From Microlunatus endophyticus (GTDB taxonomy: Bacteria > Actinomycetota > Actinomycetes > Propionibacteriales > Propionibacteriaceae), in assembly GCF_014646195.1 (NCBI RefSeq), contig NZ_BMMZ01000011.1, forward strand, positions 100,357 to 164,356: 64,000 nucleotides of DNA, in the 5' to 3' direction. Below, piece by piece: positions 9,086 through 19,241 of the stretch; within the stretch, counting starts at the first letter, position 1, and each line of letters starts with the position of its first letter. The notes under the pieces are model-generated. The model did not search any database, was not told the DNA's origin, and saw only the letters and a program-made list of their open reading frames with translations. Position numbers and translations under genes: made by a program.

Positions 9086-10015
9086 GTGATCGTTCTGCAA
9101 GCCATGGTCGACGGGCTTTCGCTCGGTGCGTTGTACGCACTGATCGCCGTCGGCTACACCGTCGTCTACGGCATCATCCAGTTGATCAACTTCGCCCACG
9201 GCGAGGTCTTCATGGTCGGTGCGTTCGGCTCGATGACCGTCTGGCTGCTGGTGCCGGGGCAACAGCTGGGGTTGTGGATGCTTCCGATCATGCTGATCGG
9301 CGGCATGGTCGCCTCGGTGGCGATCGCGCTGCTGATGGAGCGGGTCGCGTACCGTCCGTTGCGGAATTCGCCGCGGCTGGCGCCGTTGATCACCGCGATC
9401 GGCGTCTCGGTGTTCCTGCAGGAGTTCGTCCGGCTCTTCTACGGAAGGATTCCCGGCTTCCCCGATGCCAAGGCCAACGTCACTTTCCCGACCATCGAGG
9501 GCGTCACCGGCACCGCGATCAAACTCGGTGGCCTCGACATCGACCGGCCGACGATCTTCACCCTGGCCGCCCTGATCGTCTGCACGGTCTTCCTCTACCT
9601 GTTCGTCAACAAGAGCAGGATCGGGCGGGCGATGCAGGCAACATCGCAGGACCCTGACACAGCTCGGCTGATGGGGATCAACGTCGACCGGATCATCATG
9701 ATCGCCTTCGCGGTCGGCGCCGTGCTGGCCGCCATCGCCGGCACCGCCCAGGGGATGATGAACACCAACATCAACTTCAAGATGGGCTTCATCGCCGGTC
9801 TGAAGGCCTTCTCCGCCGCCGTTCTCGGCGGTATCGGCAACATCTGGGGCGCGCTGGTCGGCGGCCTGGTGATCGGCGTCCTGGAGTCCCTGGCCACGCA
9901 GGTGATGCCGCACGGCTCGGCCTGGAAGGACGTCTGGGCGTTCGTCGTCCTGATCCTGATCCTGGTGTTCCGCCCGCAGGGCCTGCTCGGCGCCCGGGTG
10001 GTGGACCGCGCATGA
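9086..10015 (+). CDS. livH: Branched-chain amino acid ABC transporter permease LivH
   Basis: The 309-residue inner-membrane permease starts with the family signature MVDGLSLGALYALIAVGYTVVYG and has about eight hydrophobic helices, with the EAA-like cytoplasmic loop near GRAMQATSQDPDTARLMGI. The frame is open from 8990, but GTG 9086 has GGAG 7 bases upstream and matches the family's length, whereas the extra upstream part would cover the hairpin. It overlaps livM by 4 bases. Confidence 0.95.
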   Translation: MIVLQAMVDGLSLGALYALIAVGYTVVYGIIQLINFAHGEVFMVGAFGSMTVWLLVPGQQLGLWMLPIMLIGGMVASVAIALLMERVAYRPLRNSPRLAPLITAIGVSVFLQEFVRLFYGRIPGFPDAKANVTFPTIEGVTGTAIKLGGLDIDRPTIFTLAALIVCTVFLYLFVNKSRIGRAMQATSQDPDTARLMGINVDRIIMIAFAVGAVLAAIAGTAQGMMNTNINFKMGFIAGLKAFSAAVLGGIGNIWGALVGGLVIGVLESLATQVMPHGSAWKDVWAFVVLILILVFRPQGLLGARVVDRA

Positions 10016-11733
10016 GCCTTCCCGGTATCCCGGTCGCCATCCGCCGTCGCTACGGGCCCGTCGCGCGGATCGTGACAATCGCGTGCGGCGTGATCATCGC
10101 CGCATCCGCTTACCTGCCGTGGGCGTACGGCTCCGATGCGCTGGACAACGTGACCTACGTCGGCGGCCCGAGCTTCATCCAGTTCATCGCCTTGGGCATG
10201 GGACTGGTGCTGCCCGCCCTTGTCGTCTGCTCGATCCGCTGGCCTGCAGGTTTCGGCCGGACCCGGGTCGGCTGGATCCGAGGCGCGCGAGCACTGGCCA
10301 CCGGCCTGTTGATCATCTTCGTGGTGATCGCGGGTGCGATCTCGGTCCAACTCGGCGGCACGATCAACATCAACTACGGCGCCTGGGTCGGGCTCGCCGC
10401 CGCCTTGATCGGTTTCGTCGCGACGCGGTTCCTGGTCCAGGAGGGCGCGCCGACCGTCAACCGGCTGAAGACGCCAGGCTGGCTGAGCATCCTGGCCATC
10501 GCCGTGGTGATGCTGGTGATGTTGTTCGTCGCCTACTACGCGCTGGACCAGAGCAATCCCGGCACCTTCGTCACGTTCATCGTCTACACCGGTGTCGGGG
10601 TCGCGGTGCTGCTCCGGACGGGTGCCCTCGGATGGCTGACCGCTGCAACCGGCGCCCACCGCCGGGTGATGTTGCTCGCCGCCTTCCTGGTGGCGTTCCT
10701 CTTCCCGTTCACCCAGGGTGGGTCCGACGCCAACATGTCGATCGCCGCACAGGTGCTGGTCTTCGCCGCGACCGCGATGGGCTTGAACATCGTGGTCGGC
10801 CTGGCCGGACTGCTCGACCTCGGCTACATCGCCTTTCTCGGCTCCGGCGCCTTCGTAGCCGCCATGCTGTCCGGCACGGCGATGGCCACCTTCGACGTGC
10901 ATCCGCCCTTCATCGTGACGATGCTGCTCAGCGGGTGCGTCGCGGCCACCCTCGGCCTGGTCATCGGATCGCCGACGCTGCGGGTGTCCGGCGACTACTT
11001 GGCGATCATCACCCTCGCCTTCGGTGAGATCTTCCGGTTGTCGATGAACAACCTGGACGGCAGCGACGGTCCGGATCTCACCCATGGATCCCGCGGCATC
11101 TCCGACACCGGTGACCTGAATCTCTTCGGCTTCGACTTCGGGGCGACCCACACGATCGCCGGGATCGAGATCGGCCGGTTTGCCAACTACTACTTCATCC
11201 TGCTGATCTGGCTGGCGATCGTGATCTTGATCTTCAGCAGGTTGAACAACTCCCGGATCGGCCGCGGCTGGGTCGCGATCCGGGAGGATGAGAAGGCGGC
11301 CGAGGCGATGGGGGTCAACGTCTTCGGACTCAAGCTCTTGGCCTTCGCCAGCGGCGCTTTCCTGGCGGGCGTCGCCGGGTCGATCAAGGCCCATGTCGAC
11401 ATCTCCGTCACCCCGGACTCGTACGTCTTCCTGCAGTCGTCCTTCCTGCTGGCGGCCGTGGTGCTCGGCGGCATGGGCACGGTGCTGGGCGTGCTGATCG
11501 GCGCGACCCTGTTGCAGCTGATGCCGGAGAAACTGCGGTTCGTCAACGAGTACCGGCTGATGTTCTTCGGCCTGCTGCTGGTCGTGATGATGCGCTTCCG
11601 GCCCGAGGGCATCATCGCCAGCGAGCGACGGCAACTGGAGTTCCACGACGAGGACGAGGAGTTGGCCGAGCGACTCGACGACAACCTCGGGCCGTCGACC
11701 GGAGCAGTGGCTGTGGAAGGAGCAAGCCGATGA
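10012..11733 (+). CDS. livM: Branched-chain amino acid ABC transporter permease LivM
   Basis: This second transmembrane subunit has 573 residues, longer than the usual 300-430. The C-terminal two thirds (from about residue 225) hold the LivM core (AATAMGLNIVVGLAGLLDLGYIAF, the EAA loop near GRGWVAIREDEKAAEAMGV). The first 220 residues add about six extra helices, a form seen in other actinobacterial LivM proteins. It starts inside the livH stop and overlaps livG by 4 bases, so livHMG are translationally coupled. Confidence 0.94.
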   Translation: MSLPGIPVAIRRRYGPVARIVTIACGVIIAASAYLPWAYGSDALDNVTYVGGPSFIQFIALGMGLVLPALVVCSIRWPAGFGRTRVGWIRGARALATGLLIIFVVIAGAISVQLGGTININYGAWVGLAAALIGFVATRFLVQEGAPTVNRLKTPGWLSILAIAVVMLVMLFVAYYALDQSNPGTFVTFIVYTGVGVAVLLRTGALGWLTAATGAHRRVMLLAAFLVAFLFPFTQGGSDANMSIAAQVLVFAATAMGLNIVVGLAGLLDLGYIAFLGSGAFVAAMLSGTAMATFDVHPPFIVTMLLSGCVAATLGLVIGSPTLRVSGDYLAIITLAFGEIFRLSMNNLDGSDGPDLTHGSRGISDTGDLNLFGFDFGATHTIAGIEIGRFANYYFILLIWLAIVILIFSRLNNSRIGRGWVAIREDEKAAEAMGVNVFGLKLLAFASGAFLAGVAGSIKAHVDISVTPDSYVFLQSSFLLAAVVLGGMGTVLGVLIGATLLQLMPEKLRFVNEYRLMFFGLLLVVMMRFRPEGIIASERRQLEFHDEDEELAERLDDNLGPSTGAVAVEGASR

Positions 11734-12540
11734 CCCAGACAGCGACGACCGACGCCGGGACCCCGACCGAACTCGAGCCACTGCTCAGCGCCCGCCAGGT
11801 GACCATGCGCTTCGGTGGCCTGGTGGCCGTCGACAAGGTCGACTTCGACGTCTACCCGGGCGAGATCATGGGGCTGATCGGTCCCAACGGTGCCGGCAAG
11901 ACGACCTTTTTCAACTGCCTCACGGGGTTGTACAAACCCACCTCTGGTCGGGTGGTGTTCAACGGCGCCCTGCTACCCCCGAAGCCGGGCAGAGTGGTCC
12001 GTGCCGGCGTCGCCCGGACGTTCCAGAACATCCGGCTCTTCGCCAACATGACCGCTCTGGAGAACGTCATGGTGGCCCGCTACTGCCGGACGTCGTCGGG
12101 GCCGTTGACCTCCATCGTCCGCGGGCCCAAGTACCGGCGCGAAGAGCGGGAGACCGAGGACCGCGCGACCGAGCTGCTGGATTTCGTCGGTCTGCCGGAA
12201 GTGGCCGGCAATCTGGCCCGCAATCTGTCCTACGGCGATCAACGACGATTGGAGATCGCCCGGGCCCTGGCCACCGATCCGAAACTGCTATTGCTGGACG
12301 AGCCGACCGCCGGCATGAATCCGCAGGAGACCCGGCAGGCCGAGGAGCTGATCTTCAAGATCAAGGACCGCGGGCTGGCGGTGATCACCATCGAGCACGA
12401 CATGCGCTTCATCTTCAATCTCTGCGACCGGGTGCTGTGCCTGGTGCAGGGTCGGCCGCTGGTGCTCGGCACCCCGGACCAGGTGCAATCCGATCCGCGG
12501 GTGATCGAGGCCTACATCGGCACCGGAGCCCAGGAGGCCG

Positions 12541-12566
<26 letters not shown>
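11730..12566 (+). CDS. livG: Branched-chain amino acid ABC transporter ATPase LivG
   Basis: This 278-residue ATP-binding subunit shows Walker A GPNGAGKTTFFN, signature NLSYGDQRRLEIARAL, Walker B LLLLDEPTAGMNP and switch histidine in ITIEHDM. The Gly-Met-Asn after the Walker B aspartate-glutamate is typical of LivG rather than LivF. It overlaps livM by 4 bases and the livF frame by 26 bases if ATG 12541 is used. Confidence 0.95.
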
Positions 12567-13266
<700 letters not shown>

Positions 13267-13292
13267 GGCGGGCGTGTCGAAGCGCCCTGGGA

Positions 13293-14738
13293 TCAGACCT
13301 GCGACACCTCCGGCCCTGGCCGCGCCGGGTCCAGCTCTGGCTGCACCGGTGCCGCTGCGACGAAATCCCTCGACCGGATCAGTGCCAGCGCCAACAGCCC
13401 GCCCAGCACGGCCAGGCCGCCGGAGACCACGAACAGCTCGTTGAGGCCACCGGCGTACGCGGTCCTCAGACCGTCGGTCGCGCCGTGGTTCCGCAGCGCG
13501 GCCGCGAAGATCGAGCCGTAGGCGGCGATGCCGACCGCGATACCGACCTGCCGGAGCGTGGTGTTGGCGCCCGAGGCCATGCCGGCGCTGCGGTGGTGAA
13601 CCACGCCGACCGCGGTGGACGCGAGCGGCGGGTTGACCAGGCCGGAGCCGGCCCCGGCGATGATCAGTCCGGGGATCAGGTGGGCCCATCCGTCGGCTGC
13701 GGTGATGCCCGCCATCGTGAACAGTCCGAGGCCGACCAGGACCAGGCCGGGACCGATCAGCCAGCGGACCGGCAGGTGCGCGGAGAGCCGCCCGGCGATG
13801 GTGGCCGTGATCATGGCGATCCCCGACATCAGCAGCAGCCGTACGCCGCTGGCCAGGGCCGAGTACTGCAGATCGTTCTGCAGGTAGAGCGTGACGTAGA
13901 GCAGCATCGCGAAGAGGGAGCCGTTCATCGCGAACGCCGCCACCAGTCCACCGACGAACGTCGGGATCCGGAGCAGGCCGAGGTCGAACATCGGGTGGGC
14001 GACCGCGTGCTCGATGACGATGAAGGCGATCAGCAGGACCGCGGCTGCGACGAAACTGCCGATCACGATCCGGTCGTCCCAACCGGATTCACTGGCCCGG
14101 ATCAGGCCGTAGACGAGTCCCGCCAGCGTCGCCGTCAGCGTCACGAAGCCGGCGATATCCGGTCGGTGGGCGTGCGGAACACGGGACTCCTCCAGGTAGC
14201 GCGCTCCGATCGCGAACGCCACGACGCCGATCGGCAGGTTCACCCAGAACACGCCCCGCCAGTCGAGTCCGGTCGTGATCACGCCACCGAGCACCGGGCC
14301 GAGAGCGGTAGCCAGGCCGGTGACGGCACCCCAGACGCCGAAGGCGACGCCGCGCTCCCGGCCATGGAAGGTGGCCGCGAGCAGCGCCAGCGAGGTGGCG
14401 AAGAGCACGGCGCCGCCGACGCCCTGCGCGGCCCGGGAGATGATCAGCGCGGTCGGATCCTGCGCCAGCGCGCAGGCCAGCGAACCGGCGGTGAAGACGG
14501 CCAGACCGGCGAGGAAGAGACGCTTGCGGCCGAAGCGGTCGGCCAGCACGCCCGAGGTGAGCAGCAGGGCTGCCAGCGTGAGCGCGTACGCGTCGGTGAC
14601 CCATTGCAGGTCGGAAAGGCCGGCACCGAGATCGCGTTCGATGTCGGGGAGTGCGACGGTCACGATCGTGACGTCGAGCAGCAGCATGAAGGTCGCGGCG
14701 CAGACAACGCCGAGACTCAGTCGTTTGATGGTAGACAC
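13293..14738 (-). CDS. MFS drug exporter, 14-helix DHA2 (EmrB/QacA) type
   Basis: The 481-residue membrane protein has about 14 hydrophobic segments. Motif A-like GVLADRFGRKRLF follows helix 2, LDVTIVTVALPDIERDL lies in helix 1, and a helix 5 region rich in P and G (ALGPVLGGVITTGLDWRGVFWVNLPIG) is characteristic of the DHA2 drug:H+ antiporters. It is divergent from the double Lrp/AsnC regulator, which probably controls it. GGAGGG precedes the start. Substrate is unknown. It is convergent with livF, 26 bases away. Confidence 0.9.
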   Translation of the reverse strand: MSTIKRLSLGVVCAATFMLLLDVTIVTVALPDIERDLGAGLSDLQWVTDAYALTLAALLLTSGVLADRFGRKRLFLAGLAVFTAGSLACALAQDPTALIISRAAQGVGGAVLFATSLALLAATFHGRERGVAFGVWGAVTGLATALGPVLGGVITTGLDWRGVFWVNLPIGVVAFAIGARYLEESRVPHAHRPDIAGFVTLTATLAGLVYGLIRASESGWDDRIVIGSFVAAAVLLIAFIVIEHAVAHPMFDLGLLRIPTFVGGLVAAFAMNGSLFAMLLYVTLYLQNDLQYSALASGVRLLLMSGIAMITATIAGRLSAHLPVRWLIGPGLVLVGLGLFTMAGITAADGWAHLIPGLIIAGAGSGLVNPPLASTAVGVVHHRSAGMASGANTTLRQVGIAVGIAAYGSIFAAALRNHGATDGLRTAYAGGLNELFVVSGGLAVLGGLLALALIRSRDFVAAAPVQPELDPARPGPEVSQV

Positions 14739-14749
14739 GGTCCCTCCGA

Positions 14750-14841
14750 TCTTGAGATTCTGGGAGAGGTCTACCTCGCGACATCACGAGTTCAGACGCT
14801 GAAACGAGCTTACGTGTGGTTGTCTGTCACTCTTGAGAATC
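14750..14841. promoter_or_regulatory. Candidate operator pair between MFS gene and Lrp-type regulator
   Basis: The 133-base divergent intergenic region contains two near-identical sites, TCTTGAGATTC at 14750-14760 and TCTTGAGAATC at 14831-14841, 81 bases apart, each next to one of the two genes. The second runs into the palindrome GAATCGATTC. Paired, spaced sites suit Lrp/AsnC proteins, which wrap DNA as oligomers. Binding is an inference. Confidence 0.4.
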
Positions 14842-14871
14842 GATTCGAGGGATTGCGACAGAGGGTGGGCG

Positions 14872-15873
14872 ATGGAGCCGGATGATCTGCGACTGATCCG
14901 GGCACTGCAAATGGCACCGCGAGCCAGCTTCGCCCGGCTCGCAGCGGTGCTCGGGATGCACGAGCGCACTGTGTCCCGGCGCTACAGCGCGCTACGGCGC
15001 CAGGGCATGATCAGGATCTTCGGTCTGGTCAATCCGATGGCCCTCGGCCAGCAGGCGTGGAATGTCCGCGTGCGGTGCCGACCGGATGCCTCGACCTCGA
15101 TCGCCACCGCCCTTGCGAAACGGCCGGACGTGGCGTGGGTGGGGATCTCCGGCGCCGGTTCCGAGGTGAGTTTCGCCGTCCGGTCGTTGTCTGCCGAAAG
15201 CCGGGAGCTGCTGCTCACCAGGAGCCTGCCGCGGACGGCTCAGGTGCTCGACATCGAAGCCCGCGTGATCCTGCACGTCTTCATCGGCATGGAGTCGATG
15301 GATTGGGCGGGACTGGAGACCGTCCTCAGCAGTGAGGAGGCGGCGCAACTGGCCGACTCGGCGGTGCCGCCGATCCAGAACGAGCAGGCGGCCGAGAACC
15401 GCACCGTCACGCTGGAGCCGTACGACACCGCCATCGTCGACTGCCTCGTCGTCGACGGGCGCGCCGGGACGGCGCGGCTGGCCGAGGCCGCCGGGATCAG
15501 CGAGGGACGGGCGGCCCGTCGATTGGCCACGCTGATCCGGAGCCGTACGGTGATGATCGATCTCGATCTGGCAGCGACACTTTTCGGCTATCCGATGTAC
15601 GCCAGGATCGACATGATGGTGAGCCCGTCACAGCTGGACCGGGTCGGCCGGGAGATCGCCGACATTCCCGAGGTGGGTTATGCCGCGGCGATCAGTGGCC
15701 GGACCAACCTGATGGCCTCGCTGACCTGCCGTGATCTCGACCATCTCTACCAGGTGGCCAGCGACCGGATCGGCAGCATCGCCGGCATCGTCTCGATGCA
15801 GATCGAGCCCGCTACGCGGATCGTCAAGCAATCGGGCGGCCTGGTCGTCGACGGTCGCCTGATCGAGCCGTGA
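14872..15873 (+). CDS. Tandem (double) Lrp/AsnC-family transcriptional regulator
   Basis: The 333-residue protein contains two Lrp/AsnC units. Residues 1-50 form the first helix-turn-helix (LIRALQMAPRASFARLAAVLGMHERTVSRR) with a ligand domain behind it. From about residue 185 a second helix-turn-helix (VDGRAGTARLAEAAGISEGRAARR) and second RAM-like domain follow. Such double proteins act as pseudo-dimers. An ATG at 14833 is also in frame, but ATG 14872 has GAGGG upstream and gives the clean domain start. It is divergent from the MFS exporter. Confidence 0.85.
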   Translation: MEPDDLRLIRALQMAPRASFARLAAVLGMHERTVSRRYSALRRQGMIRIFGLVNPMALGQQAWNVRVRCRPDASTSIATALAKRPDVAWVGISGAGSEVSFAVRSLSAESRELLLTRSLPRTAQVLDIEARVILHVFIGMESMDWAGLETVLSSEEAAQLADSAVPPIQNEQAAENRTVTLEPYDTAIVDCLVVDGRAGTARLAEAAGISEGRAARRLATLIRSRTVMIDLDLAATLFGYPMYARIDMMVSPSQLDRVGREIADIPEVGYAAAISGRTNLMASLTCRDLDHLYQVASDRIGSIAGIVSMQIEPATRIVKQSGGLVVDGRLIEP

Positions 15874-15894
15874 CGTGGCCGGACGGTCGCCGGT

Positions 15895-16332
15895 TCAGCT
15901 GGGCGCGGGAAGCAGCTGACAGGTCAGCCGCGCGGTGCAGATCCTGTGGTCCTGGTCGTCGGTGAGCACGATCTCGTACATCGCCGTCGTGCGGCCGAGC
16001 CGGATCGCCGTGGCCACGCCGGTGACGTGACCGGACCGTACGGCCCGGTGGTGGGTGGCGTTGATGTCGACCCCGACCGGGATGGCGTCCGGTCGGGCAT
16101 GGGCGAAGGCCGCCATCGAGCCGAGCGTCTCGGCCATCACGCACGACGCGCCGCCGTGCCACAGCCCGAACGGCTGGGTGTTGCCCTCGACGGGGACGCG
16201 GCCGACCGCCCGCTCCGGGCTGAGCTCGAGCAGCTCGAACCCCATCTTCGCGTCCAAGGCACTGGTGAAATCCTGGGTCCACTCGGGCAGGCCGCCCACT
16301 TTCTCGGGCAGGTCAGGGGTCACGTCCGGCAT
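15895..16332 (-). CDS. PaaI-family hotdog thioesterase
   Basis: The 145-residue hotdog-fold protein has the diagnostic segment GLWHGGASCVMAETLGS (helix with catalytic acid) and the strand pattern of PaaI/YbdB acyl-CoA thioesterases. It probably hydrolyses aromatic or medium-chain acyl-CoA; the substrate is not known. ATG 16332 and GTG 16338 are both possible starts. It is divergent from polA. Confidence 0.85.
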   Translation of the reverse strand: MPDVTPDLPEKVGGLPEWTQDFTSALDAKMGFELLELSPERAVGRVPVEGNTQPFGLWHGGASCVMAETLGSMAAFAHARPDAIPVGVDINATHHRAVRSGHVTGVATAIRLGRTTAMYEIVLTDDQDHRICTARLTCQLLPAPS

Positions 16333-16407
16333 GGGCACAAACTATCGTCAGCCGCGCGATCCGGCGCTGAATGGCCGCTGTCGGTGGAGCCGTCTAGAGT
16401 CGGGTTC

Positions 16408-19191
16408 GTGCCGACGCAGACCCAAGCCGTACGAGCCGCCGCCAGGAAGGCGGCCGCGAAGAAAGCAACGCCCGCGCCGGAGCCGGAGAAACCGCGACTG
16501 TTGCTGATCGACGGGCATTCGGTGGCGTACCGGGCGTTCTTCGCGCTGCCGGTGGAGAACTTCTCGACCAAGACCGGGCAGCACACCAACGCCGTGTTCG
16601 GATTCACCTCGATGTTGATCAACGTGCTCCGCGACGAGCGGCCGACCCATGTCGGGGTGGCCTTCGACGTCAGCCGGCAAACCTTCCGGACCGAGGCCTA
16701 CTCCGACTACAAGGCCAACCGGTCCAAATCGCCGGACGAGTTCAAGGGCCAGGTCGCGCTGATCCGGGAGGTGCTCGACGCGCTCAACATCCGCTACGTC
16801 GACAAGGACGGCTTCGAGGCCGACGACATCATCGGCACGCTGACCAAGCAGGCCGAGGAGCACGGCATGGAGGTGCTGATCTGCTCCGGTGACCGGGACT
16901 CCTTCCAACTGGTCGACGAGCAGGTCACTGTGCTCTATCCGCGGAAGGGTGTTTCGGACCTGGCACGGATGACGCCGGACGCGGTGCTGGACCGTTATCT
17001 GGTGACCCCGGCCCGCTATCCGGAGCTCGCGGCGCTGGTCGGGGAGACCAGTGACAACCTGCCGGGCATTCCGGGCGTCGGTCCGAAGACCGCGGCCAAG
17101 TGGCTGGACACCTACGACGGCCTGGAGAATGTGATCACCCATGCCGGTGAGATCAAGGGCAAGGCCGGCGACGCATTCCGGGAGCGGATCGCCGACGTCC
17201 AGCTGAACCGCCAGATCAACGCGCTGGTCTGCGACCTCGAGCTACCCCTGGGCGTGGACGATCTCGGGTGGCAGGAGTGGGACCGCGAGGCGGTGCACAC
17301 GCTCTTCGACGGCCTCGAGTTCCGGGTGCTGCGGGACCGGCTGATGGAGTATCTGCCGCAGCACGATGCCGACGCCGAGCCCCAGGGCGGTTTCGAGCTG
17401 GCCGGCTCGGTGCTGGATCCGGGACAGTTGGGCGAGTGGCTGGCTGAGCACGCCGGCGTCGGACGGGTCGGCGTCGCCCCGATCGGCCACTGGGGTGCCG
17501 GCACCGGCGACATCACCGCGGTTGCGCTGGCCGCCGGCGACGGTGCGGCGGCGTACGCGACCACAGCTGAATTCAGCCCGGAGGACGAAGAGGCGTTCGC
17601 CGGCTGGCTCGTGGATCCGCAGCGGCAGAAGGTGATCCACGACGCCAAGGGCCCGCTGCTGGCGATCTGGGAGCGCGGCTGGGAGCTGCAGGGACTGGTG
17701 TCGGACACCCAGCTGGCCGCCTACCTGGTCCGGCCGGACCAGCGTACGTATCAGCTGGACGACCTGACGGTCCGCTACCTGAAACGCGAGCTCAAGATCG
17801 ACGTCGCCGAGCTCGAGCCGACCGAGGAGGACAGCCAAGGCCAGCTGGCTCTGGAGTTCGAGTCCGAGGATGATCACCAGACGATCGCCAACGCCGCGAT
17901 GGTCCAGGCCCGGGCCGTTGTCGATCTTGCCGCGGCGCTGGATTCAGAGATCGATGATCATGGTGGCACCAAGCTGTTGCAGGAGGTCGAGCTGCCGCTG
18001 CAGCGGACGCTGGCCCGGATGGAGCGGACCGGGATCGCCATCGACGTCGATCATCTGCAGGAGCTGGAATCCGACTTCGGCTCGACGGTCGACGAGGCCG
18101 CCCAGGACGCGTACTCCGTGCTCGACAAAGAGATCAATCTGGGCTCGCCGAAGCAGTTGCAGGCAGTGCTCTTCGACGAGTTGGGGATGCCCAAGACCCG
18201 GCGCACCCGGACCGGTTACACCACCGACGCCGATGCGCTGCAGGGCCTGTTCGTCAAGACCGAGCACCCGTTCCTGGCCCATCTGCTCAAGCACCGCGAC
18301 GCGATCCGGCTGAAGCAGACCGTCGAGGGACTGCTGGCGGCGATCTCCGACGACGGCCGGATCCACACCACCTACATGCAGACGATCGCGGCCACAGGCC
18401 GGTTGTCCAGCACCGATCCGAACCTGCAGAACATCCCGATCCGGACCGAGGCCGGCCGGCGGATCCGTGAGGCATTCGTAGTCGGCAAAGATTTCGACTC
18501 GCTGATGAGCGCCGATTACAGCCAGATCGAGATGCGGATCATGGCCGACCAGTCCAAGGACGCCGGGCTGATCGAGGCGTTCAACTCCGGTGTCGACTTC
18601 CACACCGTTACGGCATCGCGAGTGTTCGGCGTTGCTGCCGACTCGGTCACCCCGGCGCAGCGGGCCAAGATCAAGGCGATGAATTACGGTCTGGCGTACG
18701 GGCTGAGTGCGTACGGCCTGAGTCAGCAGTTGGGGATCGAGGTGTCCGAGGCCAAGGGCCTGATGGACGAGTATTTCGAGCGCTTCGGCGGTGTCCGTGA
18801 CTATCTGCGGTCGTTGGTCGAGGACGCCCGTCAGACCGAATACACCGAGACCATCCTCGGCCGGCGCCGCTACCTGCCGGATCTGGTCAGCGACAACCGG
18901 CAGCGCCGGGAGATGGCTGAGCGGATGGCATTGAACGCACCGATCCAGGGATCGGCGGCCGACATCATCAAGATCGCGATGCTGGACACGGAGAAGGCAT
19001 TGGACGATTCGGGAATGAGATCCAGGATGCTGCTCCAGGTGCACGACGAGTTGATCTTCGAGATCGCGCCGGGGGAGCGGGATGATCTTGAGGCATTGGT
19101 ACGCGACAAGATGGGCCACGCGGTCGAGCTTGCGGTGCCACTGGACGTGTCGGTGGGTATCGGCAGGTCCTGGTTCGACGCTGCCCACTAG
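16408..19191 (+). CDS. polA: DNA polymerase I
   Basis: The 927-residue enzyme fills gaps and removes RNA primers. Residues about 30-310 are the 5'-3' exonuclease (LLLIDGHSVAYRAFFALP; GDRDSFQLV; GIPGVGPKTAAKWL). The middle 3'-5' exonuclease-like domain lacks the catalytic DxE, as in mycobacteria, so proofreading is unlikely. The polymerase domain has motif A (MSADYSQIEMRIMA), motif B (RAKIKAMNYGLAYGL) and motif C (LLQVHDELIFE). The frame is open far upstream, but GTG 16408 lies 7 bases after TAGAGT (leaderless). The N terminus carries a short Ala/Lys arm (AARKAAAKKA). Confidence 0.97.
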   Translation: MPTQTQAVRAAARKAAAKKATPAPEPEKPRLLLIDGHSVAYRAFFALPVENFSTKTGQHTNAVFGFTSMLINVLRDERPTHVGVAFDVSRQTFRTEAYSDYKANRSKSPDEFKGQVALIREVLDALNIRYVDKDGFEADDIIGTLTKQAEEHGMEVLICSGDRDSFQLVDEQVTVLYPRKGVSDLARMTPDAVLDRYLVTPARYPELAALVGETSDNLPGIPGVGPKTAAKWLDTYDGLENVITHAGEIKGKAGDAFRERIADVQLNRQINALVCDLELPLGVDDLGWQEWDREAVHTLFDGLEFRVLRDRLMEYLPQHDADAEPQGGFELAGSVLDPGQLGEWLAEHAGVGRVGVAPIGHWGAGTGDITAVALAAGDGAAAYATTAEFSPEDEEAFAGWLVDPQRQKVIHDAKGPLLAIWERGWELQGLVSDTQLAAYLVRPDQRTYQLDDLTVRYLKRELKIDVAELEPTEEDSQGQLALEFESEDDHQTIANAAMVQARAVVDLAAALDSEIDDHGGTKLLQEVELPLQRTLARMERTGIAIDVDHLQELESDFGSTVDEAAQDAYSVLDKEINLGSPKQLQAVLFDELGMPKTRRTRTGYTTDADALQGLFVKTEHPFLAHLLKHRDAIRLKQTVEGLLAAISDDGRIHTTYMQTIAATGRLSSTDPNLQNIPIRTEAGRRIREAFVVGKDFDSLMSADYSQIEMRIMADQSKDAGLIEAFNSGVDFHTVTASRVFGVAADSVTPAQRAKIKAMNYGLAYGLSAYGLSQQLGIEVSEAKGLMDEYFERFGGVRDYLRSLVEDARQTEYTETILGRRRYLPDLVSDNRQRREMAERMALNAPIQGSAADIIKIAMLDTEKALDDSGMRSRMLLQVHDELIFEIAPGERDDLEALVRDKMGHAVELAVPLDVSVGIGRSWFDAAH

Positions 19192-19241
19192 GGCGATGGT
19201 TCCGTGCGCTACGGACCGAGCAGGCAAGGGATACGCTCGCG

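Noticed and set aside
9595..11781. 728-codon minus-strand frame opposite livH-livM
   Set aside because: Third-position GC of the real genes keeps the antisense frame open; the product is rich in H, D, Q and R without any motif.
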